A stretch of DNA of 64,000 nt, taken from the NCBI GenBank assembly GCA_033439295.1, contig JAVTLE010000011.1, positions 1,302,082 through 1,366,081 of the forward strand, written 5' to 3'. Every line of letters starts with the position of its first letter. Position 1 is the stretch's first letter. The stretch comes from Deuterostichococcus epilithicus. Taxonomy: Eukaryota > Chlorophyta > Trebouxiophyceae > Prasiolales > Stichococcaceae. The notes under the pieces are model-generated. The model saw nothing but the letters and a program-made list of their open reading frames with translations, ran no database searches and was not told where the DNA came from. A program made the position numbers and the translations under genes. Below, one piece after another: positions 1 through 10,820 of this stretch.

Positions 1-651
1 TGGCTGCGAGCTGGCTGCTGCCCGCGACGTCAGCTGTCTTCGGCTACGGCGTCTTGCTGCAGGCTGCTGCAGCAGCGAGCCCCAGAAGGGCCGCTGTATT
101 GTGGTCCCGCCCAGCGCCTGACGCCGCAGGCGCAGCTGCTGCAACGCTGCGCCCCCTGCTGTGAGGAGCTCCTGCTGCTTATATAGTGCTGCCCCTGTGC
201 GCCGGCTGCAGCCAGCAAGCGAACCTCCCTTGACAGATTCAGGTGCTCGAGGTGGCAGTCTCTGTGAACCTACTACGGATGTGCAAAACTGGCGTGGCAA
301 CCTGCCCACTTGACTGCACTAGCTCGCGCTGATGGTATGCTGAACAACAACTGCTAAAGGCGCTTGTTCTGCACGCGCAAATGGGCAAGAGGGAAACTCA
401 GACATGAACGCTGGGAAGACATGAAGCCCCGGAACCAGAGCTGCGGGCTTAATGTGGAGTTTGCGCCCGGGCCGGCACCGGCAGCAGCAACTAACGCAGT
501 CATGGAGGCGCTGCTGTGCGAGCACAGGCTGCTGAGCAACGCGTCGGCGGGCTGCAGTCTGGCACCGAGCAGGGAAAGGTAGTGCCTCTCAGCAACCGCT
601 CATCACGCTCCCTCCTTCTGTGCTGTTTATCTCAAAGAGATCTCGCTCCTG
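1..651. other. No gene recognised; upstream region of the first gene
   Basis: This stretch holds only short open frames without family resemblance and several CTG/CAG-rich runs. It probably contains the promoter and 5' untranslated region of the split-barrel protein gene that follows, and perhaps the end of a gene lying outside the window. I could not support any exon in it. Confidence 0.4.
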
Positions 652-798
652 ATGCTGATACAGCGCACCATAGCAAGCGGGTCAAACTGCTTGAGATTGT
701 ACAACAGCAGCACTGGCGCTGCGACCCCTCAGCGAGCGCATGCTTTACCTCCGCTGCAACCCAATCGGTCATGCCTATTAGCTGAGTTTCTCCTTTCT

Positions 799-3577
799 AT
801 GCCGCGCAGCGCCGCCCTTCCTGCCTTGCAGCAGCAGCTGCGGGTCCGCACGCGCGGCGGCCGGGACGCGGGTGTGTGCTGCAGCACTGTGCGGAAGAAC
901 GGCAGCGCAGAGAGCAGGGGGCTGCGAGCAGTGGACAAGGAGCAGCCGACCCTCCGAGAGCAATTTGAGGCCCAAAAACAGCAAGGCAAGCACGCTGACC
1001 TGCCCCGATCACCCTGACAGTCACTTGGCTGGGCATGCATGCGACGGGCGCCGCTTGCATGCGGTGACATGCCTCGGGTATGGGGGCTTTTCAGTAATGA
1101 GCCGCGGCATCAACACCGACGTCGCAATGCTTTGCAGGCATCCCAGGCGATGCCATCAGCCAGGCGCCGGACTCGCCGCTGTCGCTGCAGGCGGCGGCCG
1201 CCGCGGCATCGCGCGGACGGGACGGCGGCAGCGGTGGCGGAAGCCCCATCAAAACCACAGGCCTCAGGCGAACGCCGCTGACTGGTGGCGTGCACAACGC
1301 CTCACAACAGTATGACCTCCCCTCGCCGGCGGTGGCCGTGCGTAACCTGGTGAGTCTCTCTCACCTCGCCAGCGGCCGGCGGCTCATGTGGTCAGGCGCT
1401 CGTGACATGGACGCCGTCTTCACAAAGGGAGTCTATGAGCAGGTGCACCAGGCCGGCGGCCAGCTTCAGCACGCTTGCCGCCAGCGCCCAAGCCTCGATT
1501 TATCTGCCTGGCGCCGCATGGTCGCATGAGGCTTTGCGCTGCGTCTGGCCGGCGTCAAGCGGGTTCTCCTTCCTGTTGACGAGTCATTTCAGCACTGGGG
1601 AACATCGAGGTGCCGTGCCGAGTGCACAGCAATCGAACACTATTCACACTTGCTATCAATTCCAGGTGTCCGCGTGGTGGAGCAGGCGCAGTTTGCGTGC
1701 CTGTGCACAACCATGTCCAGGGTCTTGACCACATCGTCAGGGTCTCTTCTTCTGTGCTCGCAGGTGGAGCAGGCGCAGTTTGCGCATTTGTGCACAACCA
1801 TGTCCAGCATGCACCATCGGCGGGCGGGCTACCCCTTCGGGACTCTAGTGGACTTTGCGTCCGACGGCGCCGGCTTCCCCATCTTCTGCATGTCGCCGCT
1901 GGCCATCCACACGCGCAACATCGTGGAGGACTGCCGCTGCTCGCTCGTGGTGCAGATGCCGGGGTGGACGGGGCTCGCCAACGCACGCGTCACCATCTTT
2001 GGTGACGTGTACCAGCTGCCGCCAGAGCTGCAGGAGCCTGCACGAGAGGCGCGGTCCTCCTGTGGATGCTTTACCTGTTGCGTTCTGCAAACCGTGCACA
2101 TGCTCAGTGGACGACAGACGCCACAGTTGCAGAGATGCGGACAGAGATGCGGACAGAGGTGCTGGGACTGTACGGGAGTGTAGATGCATAGGGGGCAAGC
2201 ATTGGCACCGTACATAGCTCATTTCAGTAGCCGCCATGCAAGCGTGTGGCAAGCGTCACATGCTTTGCGCGGTCAGCTCGCGGCGTATAGACTCGAGCGT
2301 TCCTGCATCCGAGCATCCGGCTGCCTGCCTGACGGCTGTGCTGCCCCTGCCACCACAGATTTTTGCGCAGAAGCACAGCAGGGACAGCAAGGAGCGGTGG
2401 CTGTCCGGCAACTCGCTCTTCTTCCGCATGCACCGCATCAGCGACGTCTACTTTGTGGGCGGCTTCGGCACCGTGTCCTGGGTGGACGTCGCAGAGTACA
2501 CCGCCGTCAAGCCCGACAGCATCGTCATGCACAAGCCGCACCGCATCCTGCAGGTGCGTACCTGGCAAGCTGCTGGCCTTGTGACATTGTGCCCGATCAA
2601 TCTGTGTCATGACTCGCAATTCCTGCCACCACGCCCGACAGCATCATCGTGCACCAGCCACCGTATCCTGCAGGTACGTGTCCACCAGAGGCTGTGCTCC
2701 TCATTGTTGACATACTCACACAACTCCTGCCGAGCCCGACAGCATCGTCATGCACAACCACACCGCATCCTGCGGGCAAGCAAAGTAGGGACCAACAAGC
2801 ACTCGTGCATTGATGTCAGCGCCGCAGCCCTGGTCAATCTCAAAACTTCGAAACATGCGCCAACCACACTCGATCACATTCAGCAGCATTCATCAGCAGC
2901 TCTGTGGTCCTGGCAGCTGGCCAATAGCCGTGGGCGTGCCGACGCATGCACTGGCTCTGCGCGCAGCTTCGGGCAGCTGACCTGGGAGAAACCCTGCTGC
3001 CCATGAAAGCGCAGGTGCTGAACGACACCTACTCGGTGGAGCTGCGGCACCTCATGAAGCAGGGCGACGCCTGCGCCAGCGACGCCGAGTTCATTTCTAT
3101 CGACCGGCTGGGCGCAGACGTGCGCGCGCGCTTCGGCTCCGACTACAGCGTAGAGCGCGTCGGCTTTGACCAGGTGCGGGCAGTGACTCGGGTTTCGCCG
3201 GCCGTCACGGTGGCATCACCATAGCATGGCAGACATCAGGTGTTGCCGGGGGGCGTCTGCAGTTGGGGCGTCTTGACTGGTTGGTGACAGCATGCGCGGT
3301 TGCGCTGTGGGTTACCTAGACACACAAACTGGTCTCGGTCTTGTGCCAAGTGATTCTCAGCCAGGCATACAACCGGGTGGGTATATACTTGCACAGCAGA
3401 GGGAGGGCGCAGCTGACAGTGTTCTCGTCTGGGTTGCAGCCGGTGCACACGCTTGAGGAGGCGGTGGCGTCAGTCGGCCGGCTCTGCAAAGCGTTCCCAG
3501 ACGACAGCCAGAAACCGTCGACAGAGGCAGCTGCAGAGGCACATGATTCAAAGAAGCCGCCTCCCAAACCGAAATGA
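799..3577 (+). CDS. Pyridoxamine 5'-phosphate oxidase-like FMN-binding split-barrel protein
   Basis: Six exons: 799-985, 1138-1349, 1764-2048, 2359-2553, 3015-3173, 3440-3577, giving 391 residues with all junctions in phase. Exon 1 looks like an Ala/Arg-rich organelle transit peptide; an in-frame alternative start lies at 652. Exons 3-4 carry the split barrel, with the stretches GYPFGTLVDFASD, SPLAIHTRNI, NARVTIFGDVY and DVYFVGGFGTVSWVDV. Exon 5 carries a C-terminal half with FISIDRLGADVRARFGS. This order closely follows the plant family of Arabidopsis At3g21140/At1g51560, whose function is not established. Introns 1 (GC at 986) and 3 (GC at 2049) are GC-AG. The Pro/Lys-rich tail is not conserved. 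A chloroplast location is inferred from the family and the N-terminus. Confidence 0.85.
1674..1808 (+). repeat. Duplicated 5' edge of exon 3
   Basis: Bases about 1674-1720, inside intron 2, nearly repeat the first 45 bases of exon 3 (from 1764). Both copies encode VEQAQFA followed by a CTTMS stretch. The intronic copy follows its own AG, so it is a decoy acceptor plus exon start. Confidence 0.8.
2512..2775 (+). repeat. Exon 4 3' edge repeated twice in the downstream intron
   Basis: The last 42 or so bases of exon 4 (about 2512-2553), reading PDSIVMHKPHRILQ, recur with changes at about 2635-2676 and 2736-2775. The first intronic copy keeps a GT donor-like end (CAGGTACGT); the second has a GC-type end. 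Confidence 0.85.
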
Positions 3578-3933
3578 TGCACGACCTTGCCAGCACCAGC
3601 AGCAATGGACAATGCTCAACAAACACATCACTTGGCTGCGTTGCGTGGCCTTTCCAGTCGGCTTGTGCGAAAAATTCAGCAGTGCCTCTGATTTTCACTT
3701 GTAAAACACATTCGTTCGGCCACACCAAATCCGCTGCATGAAATCATACCTTGAGGATCTGCCCCCGAAGTGGCCAACCGCGAGCAGCGACAAAAATTGC
3801 CAGTGCGACACCTGGAGATTCATTGAGCAGTGCGGGGGGGAGCCAGAGCTGCTGCTGTCTGTCCGTCAAGACCTGGGAAGCAACCTCCCTCGCCCACGAG
3901 ATGCTCCTGCCCTTCCGGCAAGCCACCATGCCT
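3578..3933. other. Convergent 3' flank
   Basis: Gap between two genes that converge on it. No coding exon is seen. It should hold both 3' untranslated regions; a TGTAA element lies at 3700-3704 on the plus strand. Confidence 0.5.
3700..3704 (+). terminator. TGTAA polyadenylation element
   Basis: TGTAA is the usual chlorophyte poly(A) signal. This copy lies about 123 bases after the stop codon of the split-barrel gene, a normal distance. The assignment rests on position and motif only. Confidence 0.45.
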
Positions 3934-4527
3934 TCAGGCAATCTCCTTCTGCAGCGTGGACAGCAGGGACCCGCCGGCAAAGGCGGCAGTGCCGCCCAGG
4001 GCGCCAAGCGCCACGAGGGCCGCCTGCGCTGCAACCAGCCCCGTGCTGTTGTCCGGCAGGAAGAACACCGCGGCGGGCGCCAGCGCGTACAGCGCAAAGG
4101 CGGCGGTGAACAGTAGGCCTGGGGTGTTCCTGCAAGGAAAGTAAGAAACGAAGTTCAGATATGGCTGAGGAACATCGGGGAGCACATGGTGCATTGCAGG
4201 TAGGCACAACAGGGTAGATCAGGTTAGATCTGCAGGCAGGCGCATCAACATGGGTCTGGCTTATCTGTGCGCTGCGCAAGGAACTGACCTGTCAGCCGCC
4301 GCCGACAGCAGGCCTAGGTTCTCTGCAGTCTCCAGCAGCCCCGAATTCTCGATGAATGTGAGCGTGATGCCTGCACGACCAGACATGCAACGCCGGCATG
4401 AGCCGGCAAGTTTTTACGCACATTGCCAGCTGGTAGGAGAGACCAACAAAACAAGGCCGCAACGAGCTTTAGAACTACAGCAGGAGCAGCAGCGGCGACA
4501 GCATCGGCTGCCGCAGATGTATCGCCT

Positions 4528-4560
<33 letters not shown>

Positions 4561-5354
4561 GGTGAGCTCCCGCACCATTGCGCTGGAGCAGGGACAGCAG
4601 CTTCAGCTCCTCCAGCTTGGACAGCAGGCGCAGCTGCTCCAGACGCGCCAGCAGCTTGGGCGTCGGCGCGGTGTCGCCGCGCGGCCGGAACCTCTTCTCC
4701 TTGCTGTTGTTGGCTATGCTGATGAGCTGCGTGCGGGCGGCACGGGAATGGTCAGCAAGGGAAACACGGGAAACATCAGCAGCTCCACCACGCTGCTCGT
4801 CACGGTGCAGCTCTCCCACGGCCTGACAGCCTCTCGATGCTGCTGGCGGCACCAGGAGGCGGCGCGCCGCAGTACGGATCCTCCCATGCAGTGGTGATCC
4901 AGTGGCGGCTACTGCAGCCTGCCGTGGCATACCAGCCCTGTTGCACAGCTCTTTCAGAAAGCACTCTCGAACGTGCAGCCGCAGTGACATGCGCTGCGAA
5001 GACGACAATCTTGGTGCATGTTTCATTGTAGTGACCTTCTGCACCCATCATGCAGTGGCGATCCACCCTCCAGTATCATGCAGTTCTCACCTTCTTCACG
5101 GGCTGGCTGCCAAGGCCGTTGCCGCCAAACAGCTGCGTGCCGCTGCCGCCGAGGCGCTGCGTGCCGCCCTTCGGCGGGCTGCTCCTCCGCGGCGGCGGCT
5201 TCTTCTTGCCGGACCCAGCCTTCAGCTTTTGGGTGACTCCCTGGGCGGCTTGGATCTGCATCTGTGCCCGCTGCGCGGCGCGGGGCCGCTGGCCTGACAC
5301 CAGCTGCTGGCCGCTGAGGAAGGACTTGCCCTGCCCGAGCACGCCGCTGGCCAT
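3934..5354 (-). CDS. RIQ: RIQ-type (DUF1118) thylakoid membrane protein
   Basis: Four exons on the minus strand: 5354-5091, 4726-4576, 4370-4289, 4129-3934, giving 230 residues. The N-terminus (MASGVLGQGKSFLSGQQL) is a typical chloroplast transit peptide, which is why I start there. The mature part has the family's repeated Leu-Leu-Ser helices (LLARLEQLRLLSKLEELKLL, then SGLLETAENLGLLSAAAD), followed by NTPGLLF, two hydrophobic segments and LSTLQKEIA. This order matches plant RIQ1/RIQ2, which affect grana stacking and LHCII organisation in Arabidopsis. The placing of introns 2 and 3 depends on joining the helix repeats in phase. A CAG run lies in intron 2, just downstream of its donor. Confidence 0.87.
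4528..4557 (+). repeat. (CAG)10 microsatellite in a RIQ intron
   Basis: Ten CAG units within intron 2, about 20 bases from the donor (CTG on the transcribed strand). It reads as polyalanine if translated without splicing. It is not part of the exon I propose. Confidence 0.9.
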
Positions 5355-6146
5355 GCCTGCCTGCACGATGCGATATAGGGTGATCGGGGCCCCCGCCGGA
5401 TCATAAAGCTGGAATTGAACTTCAGCTAATGCAGCATCACCACGAGTACATGAGTCTCACTCAGACTCATGCGTCGGCTCTCATCGAGGCTGACCGGGTG
5501 ATGATGATGATCCGTGCACGCTCGCTTACCATGTTTGAGCGTGCCGGCCTGCCAAGTATCGACGTCGGACGTGAATTTATGATTCTCCTTCTGTGCTGCA
5601 GACTCTGACAGACTCGCTGTTCACGCACGGGGAGGCGGAGCCGCGGAAGATGATCTCTCATCCGGACACGGAGATCCGTGGGGTTTCACGTAATCCTTAG
5701 CAGTGTGTACCCTGGATTGCCATCAATAGTTCGAAGCCGTGAGCCTTGCAGAGGGCGGCTGTCTCTGCGGGGCCAGCGCCAGGGCAGATGAGCAGGGCTG
5801 CTGTATCCGCAGCGGCGGCAACTGCACCGTGCTCGACTAGGTGGGTGGCTCTGCCGCTGCCGCCGCTGCTGCCGTTGGCGCTCTGCCGCTGCACACGTCT
5901 CAGGTCTACTGGTACATGCGACACCAATGGAAGACTGTGTCACCTCACTGCTGGGGAGTAATACCGCTGGAAGGCGTTGATTAAGGCGTCCGAAGCAGCC
6001 TAGGCGGCATTTATGGCGCAGCATTGTGCTACGCCACACACCACCTTCTGCATATGCGCTGCCAAAAAGAATCATCCGAATTGTCGTGCTGGAACAGAGA
6101 CACCAGACGAGCCAGTCGATTGCTGAATCTCGATGCTGCACCCCGC
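5355..6146. other. Intergenic region with two unexplained open frames
   Basis: Between the RIQ start and the FolD stop. It should hold the RIQ promoter and the FolD 3' end. Two frames look more protein-like than the rest. On minus, 5697-5927 is open without an ATG and ends AALLICPGAGPAETAALC, then KAHGFELLMAIQG. On plus, 5600-5698 follows a CTGCAG acceptor and reads TLTDSLFTHGEAEPRKM, then ISHPDTEIRG, then a stop. I could not join either to other exons or to a family. Confidence 0.3.
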
Positions 6147-8724
6147 TCATGACCGCGGCTTCCAAATGTCCGCATGCCGCTTGGCTGCCTCCAACGTGTT
6201 GTGCAGCAGGGCAGCGATCGTCATGGGGCCGACACCTGCACAAGCGCCACGTGCACCTCAGCTGGATGCGACACGGACAATGCTTTGGCGTCTGACGGCA
6301 CAAGCTGCGACACGGCAGGCATCACACAGGGCTTGCGGTGCAGGGGCTGTTGAGAGCTTTCAGAGAGGCTCCTAGTAGCATGAAAGTCGCACCTCCAGGC
6401 ACGGGCGTGATGGCAGAGGCGACCTTCGACACCTGCGCGAAGTGGACGTCGCCCACCAGCTTGTGCTTGTGGACCTTCTTGGTGCCCGGATCCCGCACGT
6501 TGATGCCCACGTCCAGGACCACCGCGCCCGGCTTCACCCAGTCTTCAGTCACCTGGGGCCATGCGCCAGGGTGGTTGTGCAACCGGCTGCAGGACGACTT
6601 GCCAGTGCGAGCTTGCCGACCAAGCCTCAGTGTACAGGGAAGCGCCACTGCAGACGGCAGACTGGACGCCAGAACGGACAGCGAATCGCAGAATCGGAAG
6701 CCCGGATACACTGTGACTCTGGACAGAGGCGGTCCTGCCATCATCTCGAAATGCCGTCAGGTGGCTGCCGAATTGCAAGGGTGCAGGGCCTTTCTGCAGG
6801 CAAGGGCTCACCAGCTCGGGGTGGCCGACCGCCACGACGAGGATGTCCGCCGTGCGACAGACGTCCGGCAGGAACTTGTTCAGCGGCTTGATGGCCGCTG
6901 GTGCCGGCTGCGCCCGGTCCCCGGACATTGGGTCGACGTCGTCATTTGTCGAGCCCGCCGGCAGGCTGCTGCCTGACGGTGCAGTACGTTGGGAGCAGTT
7001 GGCGGGCAATGCATGTGCACTACATGCCAAGTCGATTGTTCGCAACAACAAAATGCACACCTAGAAGACAACATCTGCCATATCTATTTCGGCCAGGTTA
7101 CTCCCAGTACATGATATGGCAGGCGCTCCCGTCATAGTGCTACCCTGAGCCAGCGTTGGTGCCGCCAGGAAGGTTAGTCATCTCGGAGAAGAGCGCGACA
7201 CCATCCTGCGCCCAGCTCCGGACCCAAGATGCACCAAGCCTTTTCACCTGCGCCGACATTTGGCAGGCAGGCGTCCGCGGTGGCACGCTCGGCCGCCTCC
7301 GTCTCGCGGCGGCTCTCCTCGAAAGCCTCGTATGCCACCCGGTGGCAGATGGTGACCGCCGCGGCGCCGTGGTCCCGGAAAAGCACCGCCAGCGGCAGCC
7401 CCACCGTGTTGCTGTCACCCATAACCACCACCTGCAACGAATCAAGGTCAGAGAGATTCAGTCCAGGGCGTCCTGAGCATGCAGAGATGTGTTCTGGCAC
7501 GTGCGGCTGTCATGGGGGGTTATGTCGGGGTTGAATCCCCTCAAATGGTCGTGTCTGCAGGCATGTGCAGCTTGCACCTTCTTGTTGTGGATGGAGATGT
7601 CGCTGCGCTTCAGCAGCTCGATGCAAGCGAGCGCTGGGCACGGCGAGAACACCGGCAGCGTGCCCTTCATGAGCATCCGTCTGCAGCATAAGCTCCAGCG
7701 GAAGTTGGCACACAGCAGCACAGGGTGGACAACTGCTGCGACTGAGCCACCATCAGCTGCGTATCAGCCACCACATGAGCAGCGATTCACCCGCAAAGTG
7801 ATTCACTCACCCGACGTTGATGGGCGACAGACCTGCGCAGGCGAAGCTTGGCTGTTCAGCATGCGGCAGCCCCAGGACACGAGATGCAGACACAAACTGC
7901 AGGCGCGCACGCTGTTTGGATTCGATGCCATGCGCTGCAGTGCGACCCACCGTCGACGTCCTTCACTATGGAAATGTCCTGCAGGATTATCTCCTCCTTC
8001 AGTCCCGCCGGCAGCGGCAGCTGCACCAGTATGCCATCCACATGGATGTCGCTGGACAGCTGCTCCACGATCGTCTGCACGTCCGCCTCTACCACGTTCG
8101 AAGGCAGCCGGTACAGCTTCGAGTCGATGCCCACCTGCAGACCGGCTGATCCCTGTCATGGGCAGCGACACCCGCTGCGGCGCAGCCTTGCACCATCCTC
8201 AGGCTTTCAAGGTCTCGAGCCCAACGTGACGTTGCGAGGCGGTTCAGGCAGCTGACAATTCAGTTGAATCATTGAAGGACGACATACCCGCTTGCAGGCA
8301 TCCTGCTTGCGCTGCACATAGATGGCAGAGTCTGGACGCTCGCCGGCAACAATGACGGCCAGGCCTGGCGGCCGCCCGAGCTCCTTAGTGAGCTCCGCCG
8401 CCTCCGCCGCGATGCTTTTCTCCCAATCGTTCGCGATAGACTTGCCGTCGATCACCTTGGCCGCTGCGTGGCAGATTCGCAACAACCTCAGCTGATCGAC
8501 CGATCATTTCGTCCTCGACAAAACATAATAACACGAGGCGACATTTGATATTGCGTTTGCAAAGATGCAAATGCGAGCTTTGTGAAGCCACATCGCATAC
8601 CGCTGCCGGTCGCTAGGCACCGCAGTGCTGCTGGAGCTGTGGTTGAGACCGCAGACTGGGGCGAGAATGCTAGCTGCGCATCAAACACACCGCGAGCCGC
8701 ACTGCATAGAGCTCTGCGCATCAT
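6147..8724 (-). CDS. FOLD: Bifunctional methylenetetrahydrofolate dehydrogenase/cyclohydrolase (FolD)
   Basis: Nine exons on minus: 8724-8601, 8463-8288, 8134-7951, 7832-7811, 7680-7578, 7431-7248, 6897-6812, 6552-6393, 6235-6147; 375 residues, all phases consistent. It interconverts 5,10-methylene-THF, methenyl-THF and 10-formyl-THF. Residues 1-40 ([12 protein letters not shown] ... RCLATGSA) look like a mitochondrial presequence. Family signatures are the catalytic [13 protein letters not shown] (Tyr, Lys), [22 protein letters not shown], the dinucleotide site [14 protein letters not shown] and the C-terminal [17 protein letters not shown]. Two oddities: the usual GRS of the dinucleotide site is GDS here, and there is an extra Glu/Ala-rich stretch of about 30 residues after TICHR. 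Exon 4 is a 22-nt microexon. Confidence 0.95.
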
Positions 8725-9140
8725 GAGATCGGCTGCCAATCAGAGTGTAGTGGTATCGCAGGCGATCCTGCTGGTGTACACAGTCCCAATAGCGGGCTTC
8801 GATTCCGAGCCGATCTGGCCGGTGTTTGACAAGCCAGTCCACGCTGCAGGACGACGACTATGAGCGCAGCCGACAGACGATGCAGCTTTGCCTACTCACG
8901 ACTCGCAGCCCTTCCTCTGCACCAGCTGCACCCGCTGGGCGCAAGACCTTCTTGCTGGAACGGATTCCGGCACTGGCGACTGCGCTGAGGAGTTTTCAGC
9001 AGAGTCGGATGCGATTTGCGCCAAGTGCGACGCTGTCAGCACCCGGCAGCATACTGCGCTCGAGCTGCGTTAGACTGGCAGGATAGTGCTCTATTTCTGA
9101 CTCCTGTCTGGCGTTTCAGGACGCTCTTGACCCCGGCACA
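8725..9140. promoter_or_regulatory. Divergent upstream region of FolD and HCF106
   Basis: About 416 bases separate the start codons of two genes transcribed away from each other, so both promoters must lie here or in the 5' untranslated parts. I see no clear TATA box or other named element. Confidence 0.45.
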
Positions 9141-10321
9141 ATGTCAGCGCAACGTCTCCTTCCAGTCGCCAGCAGCGGGGTGCAGCAAGCTCGCAGGTCG
9201 TTCCGGGCATGCAAACAGACAGAGGCCAGGTGTCAGGCCAGTAGCAGGAGCTGTGGGATGCAGCTGACGCCGACGGCGATGCGGCCAGTGGCATTGCTGT
9301 CCCGACATAGCGAGTACATGGGCAGCAGGCTTGCCGTGCATATAGGTACGGCTGGTGGCCATCGACCTGACACTTGCTCTTGCAGCTGCACACTTACACT
9401 GACTATTCTAGGTCGGACTTGACGTTCTTGGTTGTGGTTTTGCAGGCCAGCAGACTCAGTTGCGGCGGCAAACCGGCGGAGACCGCAGGCTGCAGGCATG
9501 ATCCCAGCCTTGCCACACACCCTGGCGATGCTCATGCTGCAACAACGTTCATCCTATCGTGAACAATGCGTAGTAGCTGACAGGCACCCTCCTTTCTGCA
9601 CTGCAGATCCAGGCGTCATTCTTTGGCGTCGGCGCCCCGGAAGCAGTCTTAGTCGGGCTGGTAGCACTGGTCATCTTTGGGCCCCAGGGCCTGGCACAGG
9701 TGACGGACGCGCCCTGCTCGCCTATCTATCCGGCCGGCGTCATATCATCGTCTGACGATGCATGGTTTGTCTTCTGCCTTGCAGCCTTGCTGCTTAAATA
9801 AAAATGCTGAACTGCAAATGACAGCACTAATCCTGGACGCACAGGCAGCCAAGACGGCAGGCGGCACCCTGAAGGCGTTCAAGCCCACGCTGGACGAGCT
9901 CACAACGGTGTCACGGGACCTGCGCAACACGCTCGACGAGGAGCTGGGCATCAACGAGATCCGCAACGAATTCCGCTCAGTGGTGAGCATTAGGACTGGC
10001 TTCAGGCCCTCCGCTGTTGCCTGTGCGCCTTGTTTGGGCAGTCAGAAGTATGGATGCTGATGGTTTGGAATGAGGAAATCGATGTATTTAAAGACGTGTT
10101 CTGAAAGAGTGTTGGCGCATGCAGGGCTCTTCGCTCACATCGCCCAGCCGTGGCACACAGCAGCCGGACTGGGACAATCTGGGCACAACTTCGACATCGT
10201 CCACAAAAAGCGGCAGCGCGTCGGTCTCCGGCAGCCTGGACAGCGCAGCAGCAGACCCTGACATCGAGGCCAAGCGGGCTCAGTCGGCAGAGATGGCATG
10301 GAGCAAGTCAGCGCAGGAGCC

Positions 10322-10357
<36 letters not shown>

Positions 10358-10463
10358 TGGAGCGGCGAGCAGCCCAGATAAGCTGACAGGCGTCTCGCTC
10401 GAGCAGCTGCAGGCGGAGCTGGCTCGCCGGCGAGCCGCCAAGAATGACACGCCTTCAGCTTGA
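9141..10463 (+). CDS. HCF106: Thylakoid Tat translocase subunit HCF106 (TatB-like)
   Basis: Five exons: 9141-9345, 9446-9495, 9607-9699, 9845-9982, 10125-10463; 274 residues. The N-terminal 80 or so residues are a basic, Ser/Ala-rich transit peptide ending near GGDRRLQIQASF. The mature protein begins with the short Tat membrane helix (FFGVGAPEAVLVGLVALVIF), the hinge GPQGLAQ, and the amphipathic helix AAKTAGGTLKAFKPTLDELT, then VSRDLRNTLDEELGI, all in the order of plant HCF106. The last exon encodes a low-complexity Ser/Thr tail with a polyglutamine run, as in other HCF106 tails of low conservation. It recruits twin-arginine precursors with TatC. Exon 2 is 50 nt and its donor is GC (9496), forced by reading phase. 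Confidence 0.9.
10323..10355 (+). repeat. CAG run encoding polyglutamine in HCF106
   Basis: Eleven CAG codons within the variable stromal tail. Length changes would not disturb the conserved domains. Confidence 0.85.
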
Positions 10464-10820
10464 CATTGTGGCGGGAACAATGCAATGTTCTTTGTACGCT
10501 TTGACGTGCGTTGCCGCTCGAGAATTGAGAGTGTGCAGTAGACTTCACGGTTCAATCACACCGCTGCTGCTGCTGTGCATCTCCTGTGGAGACTTCCCGG
10601 AACATCTGTCGCCAGCTCAGCAGCCTGCGCTCCATTTGGAGCCCTTACCCGGAGAAGGAGCTGGACTGGCCTCTGCACTTCTTGCTCAAGCAATTGTTGT
10701 GCACTTGGAAAGACTTCAAAACGTTTCAGAGCCACCTTGCCAAGCTTATAGGCGGGGTTGTCCAACTTCATCAAACAGCTGAATTCTTTGCCTGTGCAGC
10801 GCTGCATGCCCTGAGGGCTC
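10464..10820. other. Intergenic, head-to-tail genes
   Basis: Follows the HCF106 stop and precedes the next start on the same strand. No exon is recognised. It must hold the HCF106 3' end and the promoter of the RS/KH/J gene. Confidence 0.4.
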
